Positions 1 to 6,829 of a DNA stretch of 7,292 nt are shown here, piece after piece. Under the pieces are notes generated by a model. The model did not search any database. It saw only the letters and a program-made list of their open reading frames with translations, and was not told where the DNA came from. Numbering within the stretch: the stretch's first letter is position 1; every line of letters starts with the position of its first letter. The position numbers and the translations under genes were made by a program. The DNA comes from an uncultured Coriobacteriaceae bacterium (GTDB taxonomy: Bacteria > Actinomycetota > Coriobacteriia > Coriobacteriales > Atopobiaceae): assembly GCA_900544655.1 (NCBI GenBank), contig UQWE01000068.1:1-7292 (forward strand), in the 5' to 3' direction.

Positions 1-573
1 GGCGCCCAGTGGCCCGTCGTCGGGGACGACGAGCTGCCCGAGGCGTCGGACGCCGACCGAGCGACGAACCTGGGCTCGGCCTTCCATGAGCTCGCACGCT
101 ACATGGTGGAGACCGGGCATGCCCCGGATGCTCGCCGCCTGCGTATCGTCGCCGCGAATTACCAGGTGACCTCCCGTGACACGGCTCGCCTTGAGGAGGC
201 GCTCGCGCGCTGGGAGACGAGCGACATCCGTGCGGAGGCTCTCGGCCATTCGCTCGTTCGCGCGGAGGTGCCGTTCTTCTGCGAGGTCGCTTCGCCATTT
301 GGCTCGAACCTCGAGGGCGCGATCGACCTGCTTGCGACTGACGCGGCTCTGCCTTCGCCCGGCGCGGACGAGGCCCTTCTTGTGGACTACAAGACGGGCG
401 ACGTCGGGGCAACCTTCGGTGAGATCCGCCGTCGTCACGAGATACAGGCGCGTTTCTACGCCAGGGTTCTGCGCGACCAAGGCTATAGGCAAATTACCTG
501 CGCCTTCGTTTGCGTTGAGCTTGGCGTGGCGGATGACCAGCCGGCCGTCGTCCGCTATAGATTCGACCTCTAG
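1..573 (+). CDS. C-terminal nuclease domain of a RecB/AddA-type helicase-exonuclease (5' truncated)
   Basis: The frame is open from the first base to the TAG at 571-573, so this is the last 190 codons of a longer protein whose start lies outside the window. It carries the motifs of RecB-family PD-(D/E)XK nucleases in the right order: LGSAFHELA with the metal-binding His at fragment residue 29, the aspartate of GAIDLL at 109, the DYKTG core with Asp129 and Lys131, and the late QxxxY motif (QARFYARVL, Gln149 and Tyr153). All the expected catalytic residues are present, so the nuclease should be active. In known proteins this domain sits at the C-terminus of UvrD-like helicases (AddA, RecB, AdnA/B) that resect double-strand ends for recombination. 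The helicase part is not visible here, so AddA, AddB or a stand-alone RecB-like nuclease all remain possible. It is followed 15 bases later by rmuC, probably in one operon. Confidence 0.85.
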   Translation, partial: GAQWPVVGDDELPEASDADRATNLGSAFHELARYMVETGHAPDARRLRIVAANYQVTSRDTARLEEALARWETSDIRAEALGHSLVRAEVPFFCEVASPFGSNLEGAIDLLATDAALPSPGADEALLVDYKTGDVGATFGEIRRRHEIQARFYARVLRDQGYRQITCAFVCVELGVADDQPAVVRYRFDL

Positions 574-577
574 GGAT

Positions 578-582
578 GGGGA
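578..582 (+). promoter_or_regulatory. Ribosome binding site that favours the GTG start of rmuC
   Basis: GGGGA lies 6 bases before GTG at 589. An upstream in-frame TTG at 583 would instead use AGGGA at 572-576, also 6 bases away and overlapping the stop codon of the preceding gene. GTG is the commoner start codon, so 589 is preferred, but the choice only changes two residues. Confidence 0.5.
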
Positions 583-588
583 TTGCCC

Positions 589-1959
589 GTGAGCACCACT
601 GAACTCGTCTGTATCGTCATCGCCGCGGCCTCCGTGGCAGTCGCGCTTGCCGTTTCCGTGACGGCCCTGCGCGCGATGCGCTCCGTTCTTCGCGAGGACC
701 AGCTTGAGGACCAGCTCGACGCGCACTTTGAAAAGGCCGAAGACCTCATGAGGGCGCTTGCCGATCGCCAGGCCCAGGGCGCTTCGGAGACGAAGGCCGC
801 GCTCGAGGGCGTGGCGCGCGGGGTCGAGGGGTCTGGCATGCGCGTCGACGCGCTTCGCCGTGACGTCAACAACCAGCTGGGCGACACCGCCAGCGCGCTC
901 ACCCGCCAGCTCGCGGACAATGCCCGTATTGCGAACGAGCAGCTAACTGGCGTCACCAATGCGGTGACCCAGCAGCTGGCAGCCAACACCAAGACGATGA
1001 ACGACCAGCTCTCGAACAACACGCACGTCATGAACGAGCAGCTGGCCCAGATTCGCGGCGACAACCAGCGCCAGCTCGACGAGATTCGCGCTACCGTCGA
1101 CGAACGCCTCACGCGCACGCTCAACGACCGCCTCTCCGTCTCCTTCAAGCAGATCAACGAAAACCTCGAGGCCGTCTACAAGGGCCTGGGGGACATGCAG
1201 GGCCTCGCCGCCGGCGTGGGCGACCTCAAGAAGACCCTTTCCAACGTGAAGACGCGGGGCATTCTGGGCGAGGTCCAGCTCGGTGCCATCCTCTCGGAGA
1301 TCCTCGTTCCCTCGCAGTATGCGGAGAACGTTGCCACCAAGCCCGGCAGTGCCGACCGCGTCGAGTTTGCCGTGAAGCTGCCGGTGGAGGAGGGCGAGCC
1401 CGTGTGGCTTCCCATCGACGCGAAGTTCCCGGGAGACCTCTATGCCCAGCTCCGCGATGCGGTTGACGAAGGCTCGCGCGAAGAGGTCGCCATGGCGCGC
1501 AAACGCCTCGAGGGGCGCATCTGCCAGGAGGCGTCGGACATCTCCCAGAAGTACATCTCCGTTCCCGAGACCACGAACTTCGCCGTGATGTTCCTGCCCT
1601 TCGAGGGCCTCTATGCCGAGGTCGTCAACATGCCGGGCCTCATCGAGCGCCTCACCCGCGACTACCACGTGAACGTCGCCGGGCCCTCGACGATGGCGGC
1701 GATTCTCTCGAGCCTTCAGATGACCTATCAAACCTTCAACCTGCAGCGTCGCACCAACGAGGTCATGCACGTGCTCCAAGCCGTCAAGGCGGAGCTCCCT
1801 CGCTATCAGGCGGAGCTCCGCAAGGCCAAGGAGCAGATCGACCGCGCCGGCAGGACGGTCGACGGCATCATCACCACGCGCACGAACGTCATGGAGCGCA
1901 AGCTCAAGACCGTCTCTGACAGCCTTGACGACGAGCTTCCCGAGCTCGAGGAAGGTTGA
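589..1959 (+). CDS. rmuC: RmuC family DNA recombination protein, membrane-anchored
   Basis: The protein is 456 residues from GTG 589, or 458 from the alternative TTG at 583. Residues 6-27 form one hydrophobic segment, likely an N-terminal membrane anchor. Residues about 30-215 are predicted coiled coil and include seven exact 11-residue repeats, each starting with Gln-Leu, at 96-172. The RmuC domain spans about 222-420, with TRGILGEVQLGAIL, LPIDAKFP (Asp277, Lys279), MFLPFEGLYAEV and VAGPSTMAAIL. The C-terminus is again helical and charged. In E. coli, rmuC mutants show more recombination at inverted repeats. The domain is grouped with the PD-(D/E)XK nuclease fold, but its biochemical activity is not well established. 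It follows a RecB-type nuclease by 15 bases, which fits a DNA-processing operon. The TGA stop lies inside a perfect palindrome. Family identity is confident; the exact role is inferred. Confidence 0.93.
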   Translation: MSTTELVCIVIAAASVAVALAVSVTALRAMRSVLREDQLEDQLDAHFEKAEDLMRALADRQAQGASETKAALEGVARGVEGSGMRVDALRRDVNNQLGDTASALTRQLADNARIANEQLTGVTNAVTQQLAANTKTMNDQLSNNTHVMNEQLAQIRGDNQRQLDEIRATVDERLTRTLNDRLSVSFKQINENLEAVYKGLGDMQGLAAGVGDLKKTLSNVKTRGILGEVQLGAILSEILVPSQYAENVATKPGSADRVEFAVKLPVEEGEPVWLPIDAKFPGDLYAQLRDAVDEGSREEVAMARKRLEGRICQEASDISQKYISVPETTNFAVMFLPFEGLYAEVVNMPGLIERLTRDYHVNVAGPSTMAAILSSLQMTYQTFNLQRRTNEVMHVLQAVKAELPRYQAELRKAKEQIDRAGRTVDGIITTRTNVMERKLKTVSDSLDDELPELEEG

Positions 1960-1983
1960 CAAAGGGACAGTCCCTTTGTCAAC
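1955..1983. repeat. Perfect palindrome 1 (14-base arms, 1-base centre), overlapping the rmuC stop
   Basis: The left arm GTTGACAAAGGGAC (1955-1968) and right arm GTCCCTTTGTCAAC (1970-1983) are exact reverse complements around a single A at 1969. The rmuC TGA (1957-1959) is part of the left arm. As RNA it would form a very stable hairpin. No run of T follows, so it is not a classic intrinsic terminator, although it could still stop transcription or protect the rmuC mRNA end. The shared core with the neighbouring palindrome suggests a dispersed intergenic repeat (REP-like) family. That is inference from this one locus. Confidence 0.85.
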
Positions 1984-1986
1984 TCT

Positions 1987-2026
1987 GCCAGCCTGCAAAG
2001 GGAGGCTGACCCCTTTGCAGGCTGGC
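1987..2026. repeat. Perfect inverted repeat 2 (16-base arms, 8-base loop)
   Basis: The left arm GCCAGCCTGCAAAGGG (1987-2002) and right arm CCCTTTGCAGGCTGGC (2011-2026) are exact reverse complements flanking the loop AGGCTGAC. It begins 3 bases after palindrome 1 and shares its inner CAAAGGGA/CCCTTTG core, but its outer arm is entirely different and still fully paired. There is no T tract after it. It may be a second member of the same repeat family, a factor-dependent or tail-less terminator between rmuC and gltB, or both. Confidence 0.85.
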
Positions 2027-2123
2027 GGGTTCGTGTTACAAGATTGCTTCGCTCCTGTTGCGCCCGTGTTGGCGTAACGGACGTGACATATCCGACTCCT
2101 AGAGTAGCGAGAGCTTGCTTGCG

Positions 2124-2141
2124 CCCCGTCCGCCAACGGGG
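2124..2141 (+). promoter_or_regulatory. Small GC hairpin in the gltB leader
   Basis: CCCCGT (2124-2129) and ACGGGG (2136-2141) pair around the 6-base loop CCGCCA. It ends 24 bases before the ribosome binding site, so it would lie in the 5' untranslated region if transcription starts upstream. A stem of this size can arise by chance in GC-rich DNA. It matches no riboswitch I recognise. Confidence 0.3.
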
Positions 2142-2165
2142 TTGCGACGGCGCGAAATGACCTAC

Positions 2166-2174
2166 GGAGAAGGA
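2166..2174 (+). promoter_or_regulatory. Ribosome binding site of gltB
   Basis: GGAGAAGGA ends 7 bases before ATG 2182, which is strong and well spaced. It fixes the start, which in turn gives a propeptide of 22 residues before the catalytic Cys, as expected for the family. Confidence 0.8.
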
Positions 2175-2181
2175 CGTCACT

Positions 2182-5100
2182 ATGGAGTCTCATCAGTACA
2201 ACGCCAGCCAGACCGGTCTGTATCGTCCCAGCTACGAGCATGACGCTTGCGGAATCGGCGCCATTGCCAGCCTGAAGGGCGTCAAGAGCCACCAAACTCT
2301 CGACGACGCCCTCTCGGTCCTCGTCAACCTCGAGCACCGCGGCGGCAAGGGCCTTGAGCGCAACACCGGAGATGGCGCGGGCGTGCTGTTCCAGATTCCG
2401 CACCGCTTCTTCCGCAAGGAGGCGCAGAAGGAGGGCCAGCTGCTCCCCGACGAGGGTGATTACGGCGTGGCGATGCTCTTCTTCCCGCACAGCGACGAGA
2501 CCGGCGAGACCGATGGCGTCTCCGACCCGACTGCCGTCCAGGCCGCGATCCGCGTCTTCGAGGAGGGCTGCGCCGAATGCGGCGTGCCGCTCATGTTCTG
2601 GCGCCGCGTGCCGGTCGACCCGCATGACCTGGGCGACACGGCGAAGGCGTGCATGCCCACCATCCTCCAGGCGTTCCTCTGTCGCCCCGAGGGCGTCGCC
2701 GCTGGCCAGGATTTCGAGCGCAAGCTCTACGTCTGCCGTCGCACCATCGAGCGCGCCGCCGACGCGAACCCGGCGCTTGCGAACAAGATCTTCTACGTGT
2801 GCTCCATGAGCTCGCGCACCATCGTCTACAAGGGCATGCTCGTCGCCACGCAGATGCGTCGCTTCTACACGGACCTCTCCGACGCCGCCGTCGAGACGGC
2901 GCTCGCCCTCGTCCACTCCCGCTACTCGACAAACACCACGCCGAGCTGGGAGCGCGCGCACCCCAACCGCTACATCATCCACAACGGCGAGATCAACACG
3001 CTGCGCGGCAACGTCTCCTGGATCCGCGCCCGCGAGCCAAACCTCTACAGCCCGGTGCTGCAGCATGACCTCGAGAAGGTCCTGCCCATCATCAACCGCG
3101 AGGGATCCGACTCCGCCATCCTCGACAACGTGCTCGAGTTCCTCACGATGAACGGCCGCCCGCTCGACCGTGCCGTGACGCTCATGATCCCGGAGCCCTG
3201 GGACCACAACCCCAACCTCTCCGAGAAGCGCCGCGCCTACGACTCCTACCAGTCGATGCTCATGGAGCCCTGGGACGGTCCCGCTGCCATCGCCTTCACG
3301 GACGGCCGCATCCTCGGCGCCGCGCTCGACCGCAACGGCCTGCGCCCGGCGCGCTACTACGTCACGCGCGACGACCGCATCATCCTCTCCTCCGAGGTGG
3401 GCACCATCGACGTGGAGCCGGAGAACATCCTGCGCACGGGCTGCCTCGGACCAGGCGAGATGCTCGAGGTCGATCCTGCGCAGGGCCGTGTGATCTGGAA
3501 CGACGAGGTTCGCGACAAGTACGCCAACGAGAAGCCCTATCGCGATTGGCTGGGTGACGAGACGCTCGACATCCATGATCTGCGTGAGCCTGCCGCGGAC
3601 GAGCTGCCCGCGGAGCCCGACGAGGGCTTGCGCCTCACCGAGCGCATGGCAAAGCTCGGCTACCACTACGATGACGTAGACGAGCTCATCCGTCCGATGG
3701 CGACGGCGGCCAAGGTCCCCCTGGCCTCGATGGGCGTCGACGCGCCCCTCGCCGTGCTCTCGAAGCGCACGCGCTCCTTCTTCGACTACTTCCACCAGCT
3801 CTTCGCCCAGGTCACCAACCCGCCCATCGACGCGCTACGCGAGAGCCTCGTCACGAGCTCGGTGCTCTATCTCGGCAATCATGGCAACCTGCTCGAGGAC
3901 TGCCGCGACACCTGCCGCCTCGTGCGCCTGCAGGGGCCGCTGCTCACCCACGACGCGTTCAGGCGCATCTGCGCTATCGACCGCGTGGGCTTCAAGACGC
4001 AGGTCTTCCACGCCACGTATCCTGCCGACGCTGGCGAGGGCGCCCTCGAAGCCGCCCTCGAGAAGCTCGACACCGACATCGAGGCCGCGGTGCGCGGAGG
4101 CGTGAACATCGTCGTCATCTCCGACCGCGCCGCTGCGGGCGAGGTGCCCATCCCCAGCCTGCTCTCGCTCGGCAGCGTCCATAATCACCTCATTCGCACG
4201 GGCGTGCGCATGCTCGCGGACATCGTGGTGGAGACCGGCGACGCCATCTGCGCGCACGACTTCGCGTGCCTCGTGGGGTACTCCGCGAGCGGCATCTATC
4301 CTTACATGGCGCACGAGTGCATCCGTGACCTCGTGGCCAAGGGTGCGATCGACCTTCCTGGCGACGAGGCCGTCGCCAACTATGACCGCGCCGTGACCGC
4401 GGGTATCACCTCGATCATGTCCAAGATGGGCATCTCGACGATGCAGGGCTACCACTCCGCGCAGATATTCGAGATCATCGGCCTTGCGGACGGTCTCGTC
4501 GACCGCTACTTCACGAGCACCACGACGAGCGTGGGCGGCCTCGACATCGAGGGCGTCCAGCGTGAGCAGAACGAGCGCTACGCCGCGGCGATGGCCCTTG
4601 CGAAGAGCCCGTCGCCGAACCAGCTCCCGAGCCTGGGCCTCACGAAGTGGCGTCCGATCGACGGCGAGGAGCACCTCATCGAGCCGCGTGCGATCTATCT
4701 CCTGCAACGCGCCTGCACCGAGGGCGACATGGACCTCTTCCGCGAGTATGGCGAGGTCATCCACCGCGCCGGCCGTGCCGTCACCCTGCGCGACCTGCTC
4801 GACTTCGACGCCGCCGGTCGCACGCCGGTGCCGCTCGAGGAGGTCGAGCCCGTCTCGGAGATCGTGAAACGTTTCAACACGGGCGCCATGAGCTATGGCT
4901 CCATCTCCAAGGAGGCTCACGAGACCCTCGCCATCGCCATGAACCGCCTGCACGGCCGTTCCAACACCGGCGAGGGCGGCGAGGACCCGGCGCGCGAGGT
5001 GCCGCTGCCCAACGGCGACTCCAAGAAGAGCGCCATCAAGCAGGTCGCCTCTGGCCGCTTTGGCGTGACGAGCCGCTACCTCTCGAGCGCCATCGAGATC

Positions 5101-6828
5101 CAGATCAAGATGGCCCAGGGCGCCAAGCCCGGTGAGGGTGGCCACCTGCCCGGTAAGAAGGTCTACCCCTGGATCGCCGAGGTGCGTCAGTCCACGCCCG
5201 GCGTCGGCCTCATCTCGCCGCCGCCGCACCACGACATCTACTCCATCGAGGACCTCGCTGAGCTCATCTTCGACCTCAAGAACGCCAACCCCGGCGCTCG
5301 CATCAGCGTGAAGCTCTGCGCCCTTGCGGGCGTGGGCACCATCGCGACGGGCGTCGTCAAGGGCGGTGCCGACAAGATCACGATCAGCGGCCACAACGGC
5401 GGCACCGGCGCCGCCCCGCGCGACTCGATCTGGCACGCTGGCATCCCGTTCGAGATCGGCCTGGCCGAGACCCAGCAGACGCTCCTCATGAACGGCCTGC
5501 GCAGCCGCGTCGTCGTCGAGACGGACGGCAAGCTCATGGACGGCACCGACGTCGCCGTCGCCTGCCTGCTCGGCGCGGAGGAGTTTGGCTTCGCGACGAT
5601 GCCGCTCGTAGCCATGGGCTGCCTCATGCAGCGCGACTGCCAGCAGGATACCTGCCCGGCCGGCATCGCCACGCAGAACTGCAAGCTCCGCGGCCGCTTC
5701 ACGGGCACGCCCGAGCAGGTCGTCAACTTCATGGAGTTCACGGCCGCCGAGCTGCGCGAGATCATGGCGCGCCTGGGCTTCCGCACCGTCGACGAGATGG
5801 TGGGGCACCCCGAGTGCCTGCGCCAGGTCGAGGTCGAGGGCAACTGGAAGGCCAACGAGGTAGACCTCTCTCGCGTGCTCGCGAATGGGACGAACGAGTA
5901 CGGCCGCAACATCCCGGGCGCCGAGGGCCGTCACTTCCTGCCGAGCATGGCTCCCGACCTCGAACTCGAGCGCACGCTCGACGCGACGCTGCTCGTGCCC
6001 TACACCGCGAGCGCCCGCAAGCACCTCGAGCCCATCCGCTTCCATGCCGACATCGACAACGTGAACCGCTGCGTGGGTACGATGCTCGGCCACGAGGTCA
6101 CCGCGGCGCACCCCGAGGGGCTTCCCGAGGGCTCCGTCACCGTCGACTGCACGGGCTCGGGCGGCCAGAGCTTCGGCGCGTTCCTGCCGAAGGGCGTCAC
6201 GCTCAACATCGAGGGCGACGCGAACGACTACTTCGGCAAGGGCCTCTCCGGCGGCATCCTCTCCGTGCGCCCGCCCAAGCGTTCGAACTACAAGTTCGAC
6301 GAGAACATCATCGTGGGCAACGTCGCGTTCTATGGCGCCACGAGCGGCAAGGGCTTCGTGAACGGTCTCGCCGGCCAGCGCTTCGCCGTGCGAAACTCCG
6401 GTGCCACGGTCGTCGTCGAGGGCGTGGGTAACCACGGCTGCGAGTACATGACGGGTGGCGTTGCCGTCGTGCTCGGCGAGGTTGGCCTCAACTTCGCGGC
6501 TGGCATGAGTGGCGGCGTGGCCTACGTGTTCGACGAGTTCGGCACGCTCGTGGGGCGCTGCAACACCGACATGGTGGAGCTCAAGGAGCCCACGGCAGAC
6601 GAGCTCGAGTTCGTCCGCGGCCTGGTCGAGGAGCACGTCGCTCGCACCTCGAGCCCGCGCGGCATCAAGATGCTCTATCGCTTCGAGACGTACGGGAAGA
6701 AGTTCGTGAAGGTGATTCCGCGCGATTACGAGCGCGTTCTCGAGTCCGTCGCTGCCGCCGAGGCGGCGGGTAAGTCTCACGAGGAGGCCCTGCAGGTGGC
6801 CTTCGACCAGATCACGGGGAGGAACTAG
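2182..6828 (+). CDS. gltB: Glutamate synthase (GOGAT) large subunit
   Basis: Complete, 1548 residues, a normal length for the bacterial large subunit. The enzyme hydrolyses glutamine, channels the ammonia internally and adds it to 2-oxoglutarate to give two glutamates, in the cytoplasm. The class II glutamine amidotransferase domain starts at Cys23 (HDACGIG) after a 22-residue propeptide that is normally removed to expose the catalytic Cys. It includes HSRYSTNTTPSW (245-256) and HNGEINTLRGN (267-277). The central domain includes FFDYFHQLFAQVTNPPID (about 533-550). The FMN/synthase domain runs from about 890 to 1220, with FNTGAMSYGSISKEAH (898-913) and SGHNGGTGA near 1069. The 3Fe-4S cysteines are Cys1147, Cys1153 and Cys1158. 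The GXGXG helix domain has glycine-rich turns near 1352, 1385 and 1440. No key residue appears missing. gltD follows after a single base, so the subunits are made together. Confidence 0.98.
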   Translation: MESHQYNASQTGLYRPSYEHDACGIGAIASLKGVKSHQTLDDALSVLVNLEHRGGKGLERNTGDGAGVLFQIPHRFFRKEAQKEGQLLPDEGDYGVAMLFFPHSDETGETDGVSDPTAVQAAIRVFEEGCAECGVPLMFWRRVPVDPHDLGDTAKACMPTILQAFLCRPEGVAAGQDFERKLYVCRRTIERAADANPALANKIFYVCSMSSRTIVYKGMLVATQMRRFYTDLSDAAVETALALVHSRYSTNTTPSWERAHPNRYIIHNGEINTLRGNVSWIRAREPNLYSPVLQHDLEKVLPIINREGSDSAILDNVLEFLTMNGRPLDRAVTLMIPEPWDHNPNLSEKRRAYDSYQSMLMEPWDGPAAIAFTDGRILGAALDRNGLRPARYYVTRDDRIILSSEVGTIDVEPENILRTGCLGPGEMLEVDPAQGRVIWNDEVRDKYANEKPYRDWLGDETLDIHDLREPAADELPAEPDEGLRLTERMAKLGYHYDDVDELIRPMATAAKVPLASMGVDAPLAVLSKRTRSFFDYFHQLFAQVTNPPIDALRESLVTSSVLYLGNHGNLLEDCRDTCRLVRLQGPLLTHDAFRRICAIDRVGFKTQVFHATYPADAGEGALEAALEKLDTDIEAAVRGGVNIVVISDRAAAGEVPIPSLLSLGSVHNHLIRTGVRMLADIVVETGDAICAHDFACLVGYSASGIYPYMAHECIRDLVAKGAIDLPGDEAVANYDRAVTAGITSIMSKMGISTMQGYHSAQIFEIIGLADGLVDRYFTSTTTSVGGLDIEGVQREQNERYAAAMALAKSPSPNQLPSLGLTKWRPIDGEEHLIEPRAIYLLQRACTEGDMDLFREYGEVIHRAGRAVTLRDLLDFDAAGRTPVPLEEVEPVSEIVKRFNTGAMSYGSISKEAHETLAIAMNRLHGRSNTGEGGEDPAREVPLPNGDSKKSAIKQVASGRFGVTSRYLSSAIEIQIKMAQGAKPGEGGHLPGKKVYPWIAEVRQSTPGVGLISPPPHHDIYSIEDLAELIFDLKNANPGARISVKLCALAGVGTIATGVVKGGADKITISGHNGGTGAAPRDSIWHAGIPFEIGLAETQQTLLMNGLRSRVVVETDGKLMDGTDVAVACLLGAEEFGFATMPLVAMGCLMQRDCQQDTCPAGIATQNCKLRGRFTGTPEQVVNFMEFTAAELREIMARLGFRTVDEMVGHPECLRQVEVEGNWKANEVDLSRVLANGTNEYGRNIPGAEGRHFLPSMAPDLELERTLDATLLVPYTASARKHLEPIRFHADIDNVNRCVGTMLGHEVTAAHPEGLPEGSVTVDCTGSGGQSFGAFLPKGVTLNIEGDANDYFGKGLSGGILSVRPPKRSNYKFDENIIVGNVAFYGATSGKGFVNGLAGQRFAVRNSGATVVVEGVGNHGCEYMTGGVAVVLGEVGLNFAAGMSGGVAYVFDEFGTLVGRCNTDMVELKEPTADELEFVRGLVEEHVARTSSPRGIKMLYRFETYGKKFVKVIPRDYERVLESVAAAEAAGKSHEEALQVAFDQITGRN
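6816..6823 (+). promoter_or_regulatory. Ribosome binding site of gltD inside the end of gltB
   Basis: GGGGAGGA lies within the last codons of gltB and ends 6 bases before ATG 6830. With the gltB stop at 6826-6828 and only one base between stop and start, this arrangement points to translational coupling, which would help keep the two subunits in balance. Confidence 0.75.
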
Positions 6829-6829
6829 C

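Larger units (their letters stand above)
2027..2181 (+). promoter_or_regulatory. Probable promoter and leader region of the glt operon
   Basis: These 155 bases separate the palindromes from gltB and hold no convincing ORF. The gltBD promoter is expected here, since the palindromes and the change of function argue against read-through from rmuC. Candidate elements are weak: an extended -10-like TGACATATC (2084-2092) and a -10-like TAGAGT (2100-2105), neither with a good -35 at normal spacing. TTGCGCCCGT (2058-2067) recurs 61 bases later as TTGCGCCCCGT (2119-2129). I see no clear operator for a known nitrogen regulator. Confidence 0.35.

Noticed and set aside
570..1157. Minus-strand open frame of 195 codons opposite the start of rmuC
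   Set aside because: Its Ser/Arg/Ala-rich translation is typical of a shadow frame, and it has no supported neighbours or motif. The plus strand has a clear RmuC protein.
1955..2026. CRISPR array
   Set aside because: Only two non-identical palindromes separated by 3 bases, with no repeated unit and spacer pattern and no cas genes in view.
1955..2030. Classic rho-independent terminator for rmuC
   Set aside because: Both hairpins are stable, but neither is followed by a run of T; GGGTTCGTG follows the second. Termination is possible but not shown, so they are listed as repeats.
2074..2087. GTAAC and GTGAC direct repeats upstream of gltB as a GlnR-type nitrogen operator
   Set aside because: The two half-sites are 9 bases apart start to start instead of the 11 expected for the actinobacterial GlnR box, and the GAAAC half is absent. 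Too weak to call.
943..3795. Minus-strand open frame of 950 codons across rmuC, the intergenic palindromes and gltB
   Set aside because: It is antisense to two well-supported genes and passes through the intergenic repeat. Its translation is a low-variety mix of V, L, A, R, D, E, G and H with no recognisable domain, as expected from the GC bias of third positions on the other strand.
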